Assembly (NCBI GenBank): GCA_018400625.1 | Contig: JAGYMJ010000476.1 | Span: 1 to 7,074, forward strand | Direction of reading: 5' to 3' | Length of the DNA stretch: 7,074 bases | Source: Planctomycetota bacterium | Lineage (GTDB): Bacteria > Planctomycetota > Brocadiia > SM23-32 | Shown: positions 6,988-7,074 of the stretch, in pieces | How the letters are laid out: each line of letters opens with the position of its first letter | Position numbering within the stretch: the stretch's first letter is position 1 | Notes under the pieces: model-generated | What the model was told of the DNA's origin: nothing | What the model saw: only the letters and a program-made list of their open reading frames with translations | The model's database searches: none | Program-made: the position numbers and the translations under genes

Positions 6988-7074
6988 ACATGGAAAAACG
7001 GAACGAGAACAACAGCAATAAGCCATTACTGAAAAAAATTCTTCACTATGCAGGCGTTCTGACTGCAGTGTGCT
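6984..7074 (+). CDS. rnfG: RnfG, N-terminal fragment cut by the window end
   Basis: The start ATG at 6984 overlaps the rnfD stop (ATGA), and AGGA at 6972-6975 lies eight bases upstream. A second in-frame ATG is at 6990. Thirty codons are visible: a hydrophilic, Asn/Lys/Glu-rich head followed by the start of a membrane anchor (LLKKILHYAGVLTAVC). RnfG proteins have a single N-terminal membrane helix and an extracytoplasmic domain carrying covalent FMN, which lies beyond the window. The identification rests mainly on position directly after rnfD and on the anchor. The fragment has no diagnostic motif. Confidence 0.8.
   Translation, partial: MNMEKRNENNSNKPLLKKILHYAGVLTAVC

Overview
The window is bacterial and dominated by genes of an Rnf complex, the membrane-bound, ion-translocating ferredoxin:NAD+ oxidoreductase. 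All supported genes lie on the + strand, tightly packed. The order is rnfE (141-764), rnfA (856-1497), a secreted SurA/PpiC-type foldase-like protein (1533-3284), an AlaC-type aminotransferase (3285-4481), rnfC (4506-5843), rnfD (6007-6987) and the first 30 codons of rnfG (6984 to the window end). A 26-codon 3' end of an unidentified ORF runs in from the left edge (to 83). A sigma70-like promoter candidate overlaps it just ahead of rnfE.

The organism cannot be named from sequence alone. An Rnf complex with a short RnfC (445 aa, two 4Fe-4S motifs, no long C-terminal extension) plus an exported SurA-like protein suggests a diderm anaerobe or facultative anaerobe of moderate GC content, possibly an uncultured lineage.

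The genes fit one energy-conserving machine. RnfC is the peripheral NADH/FMN/Fe-S subunit, RnfD and RnfG carry flavins, and RnfA and RnfE are paired membrane subunits whose cysteines hold an intramembrane 2Fe-2S cluster. The ferredoxin-facing subunit RnfB is not seen here. The common orders are ABCDGE and CDGEAB. Here the order is E-A-(foldase)-(aminotransferase)-C-D-G, so two non-Rnf genes sit between rnfA and rnfC, where rnfB would sit in an ABCDGE layout. The foldase and aminotransferase genes abut exactly (TGA-ATG), which suggests co-translation.

Three details stand out. The RnfD flavinylation motif reads D-A-V-T-Q-A-S, with serine where threonine is usual. The exported foldase contains two SurA-like repeats, of which only the first keeps the parvulin histidines. 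The 163-bp rnfC-rnfD gap, otherwise unusually long for this locus, holds an imperfect inverted-repeat pair resembling the ends of an IS5-family MITE. No RNA genes, CRISPR arrays or intact insertion sequences were seen.
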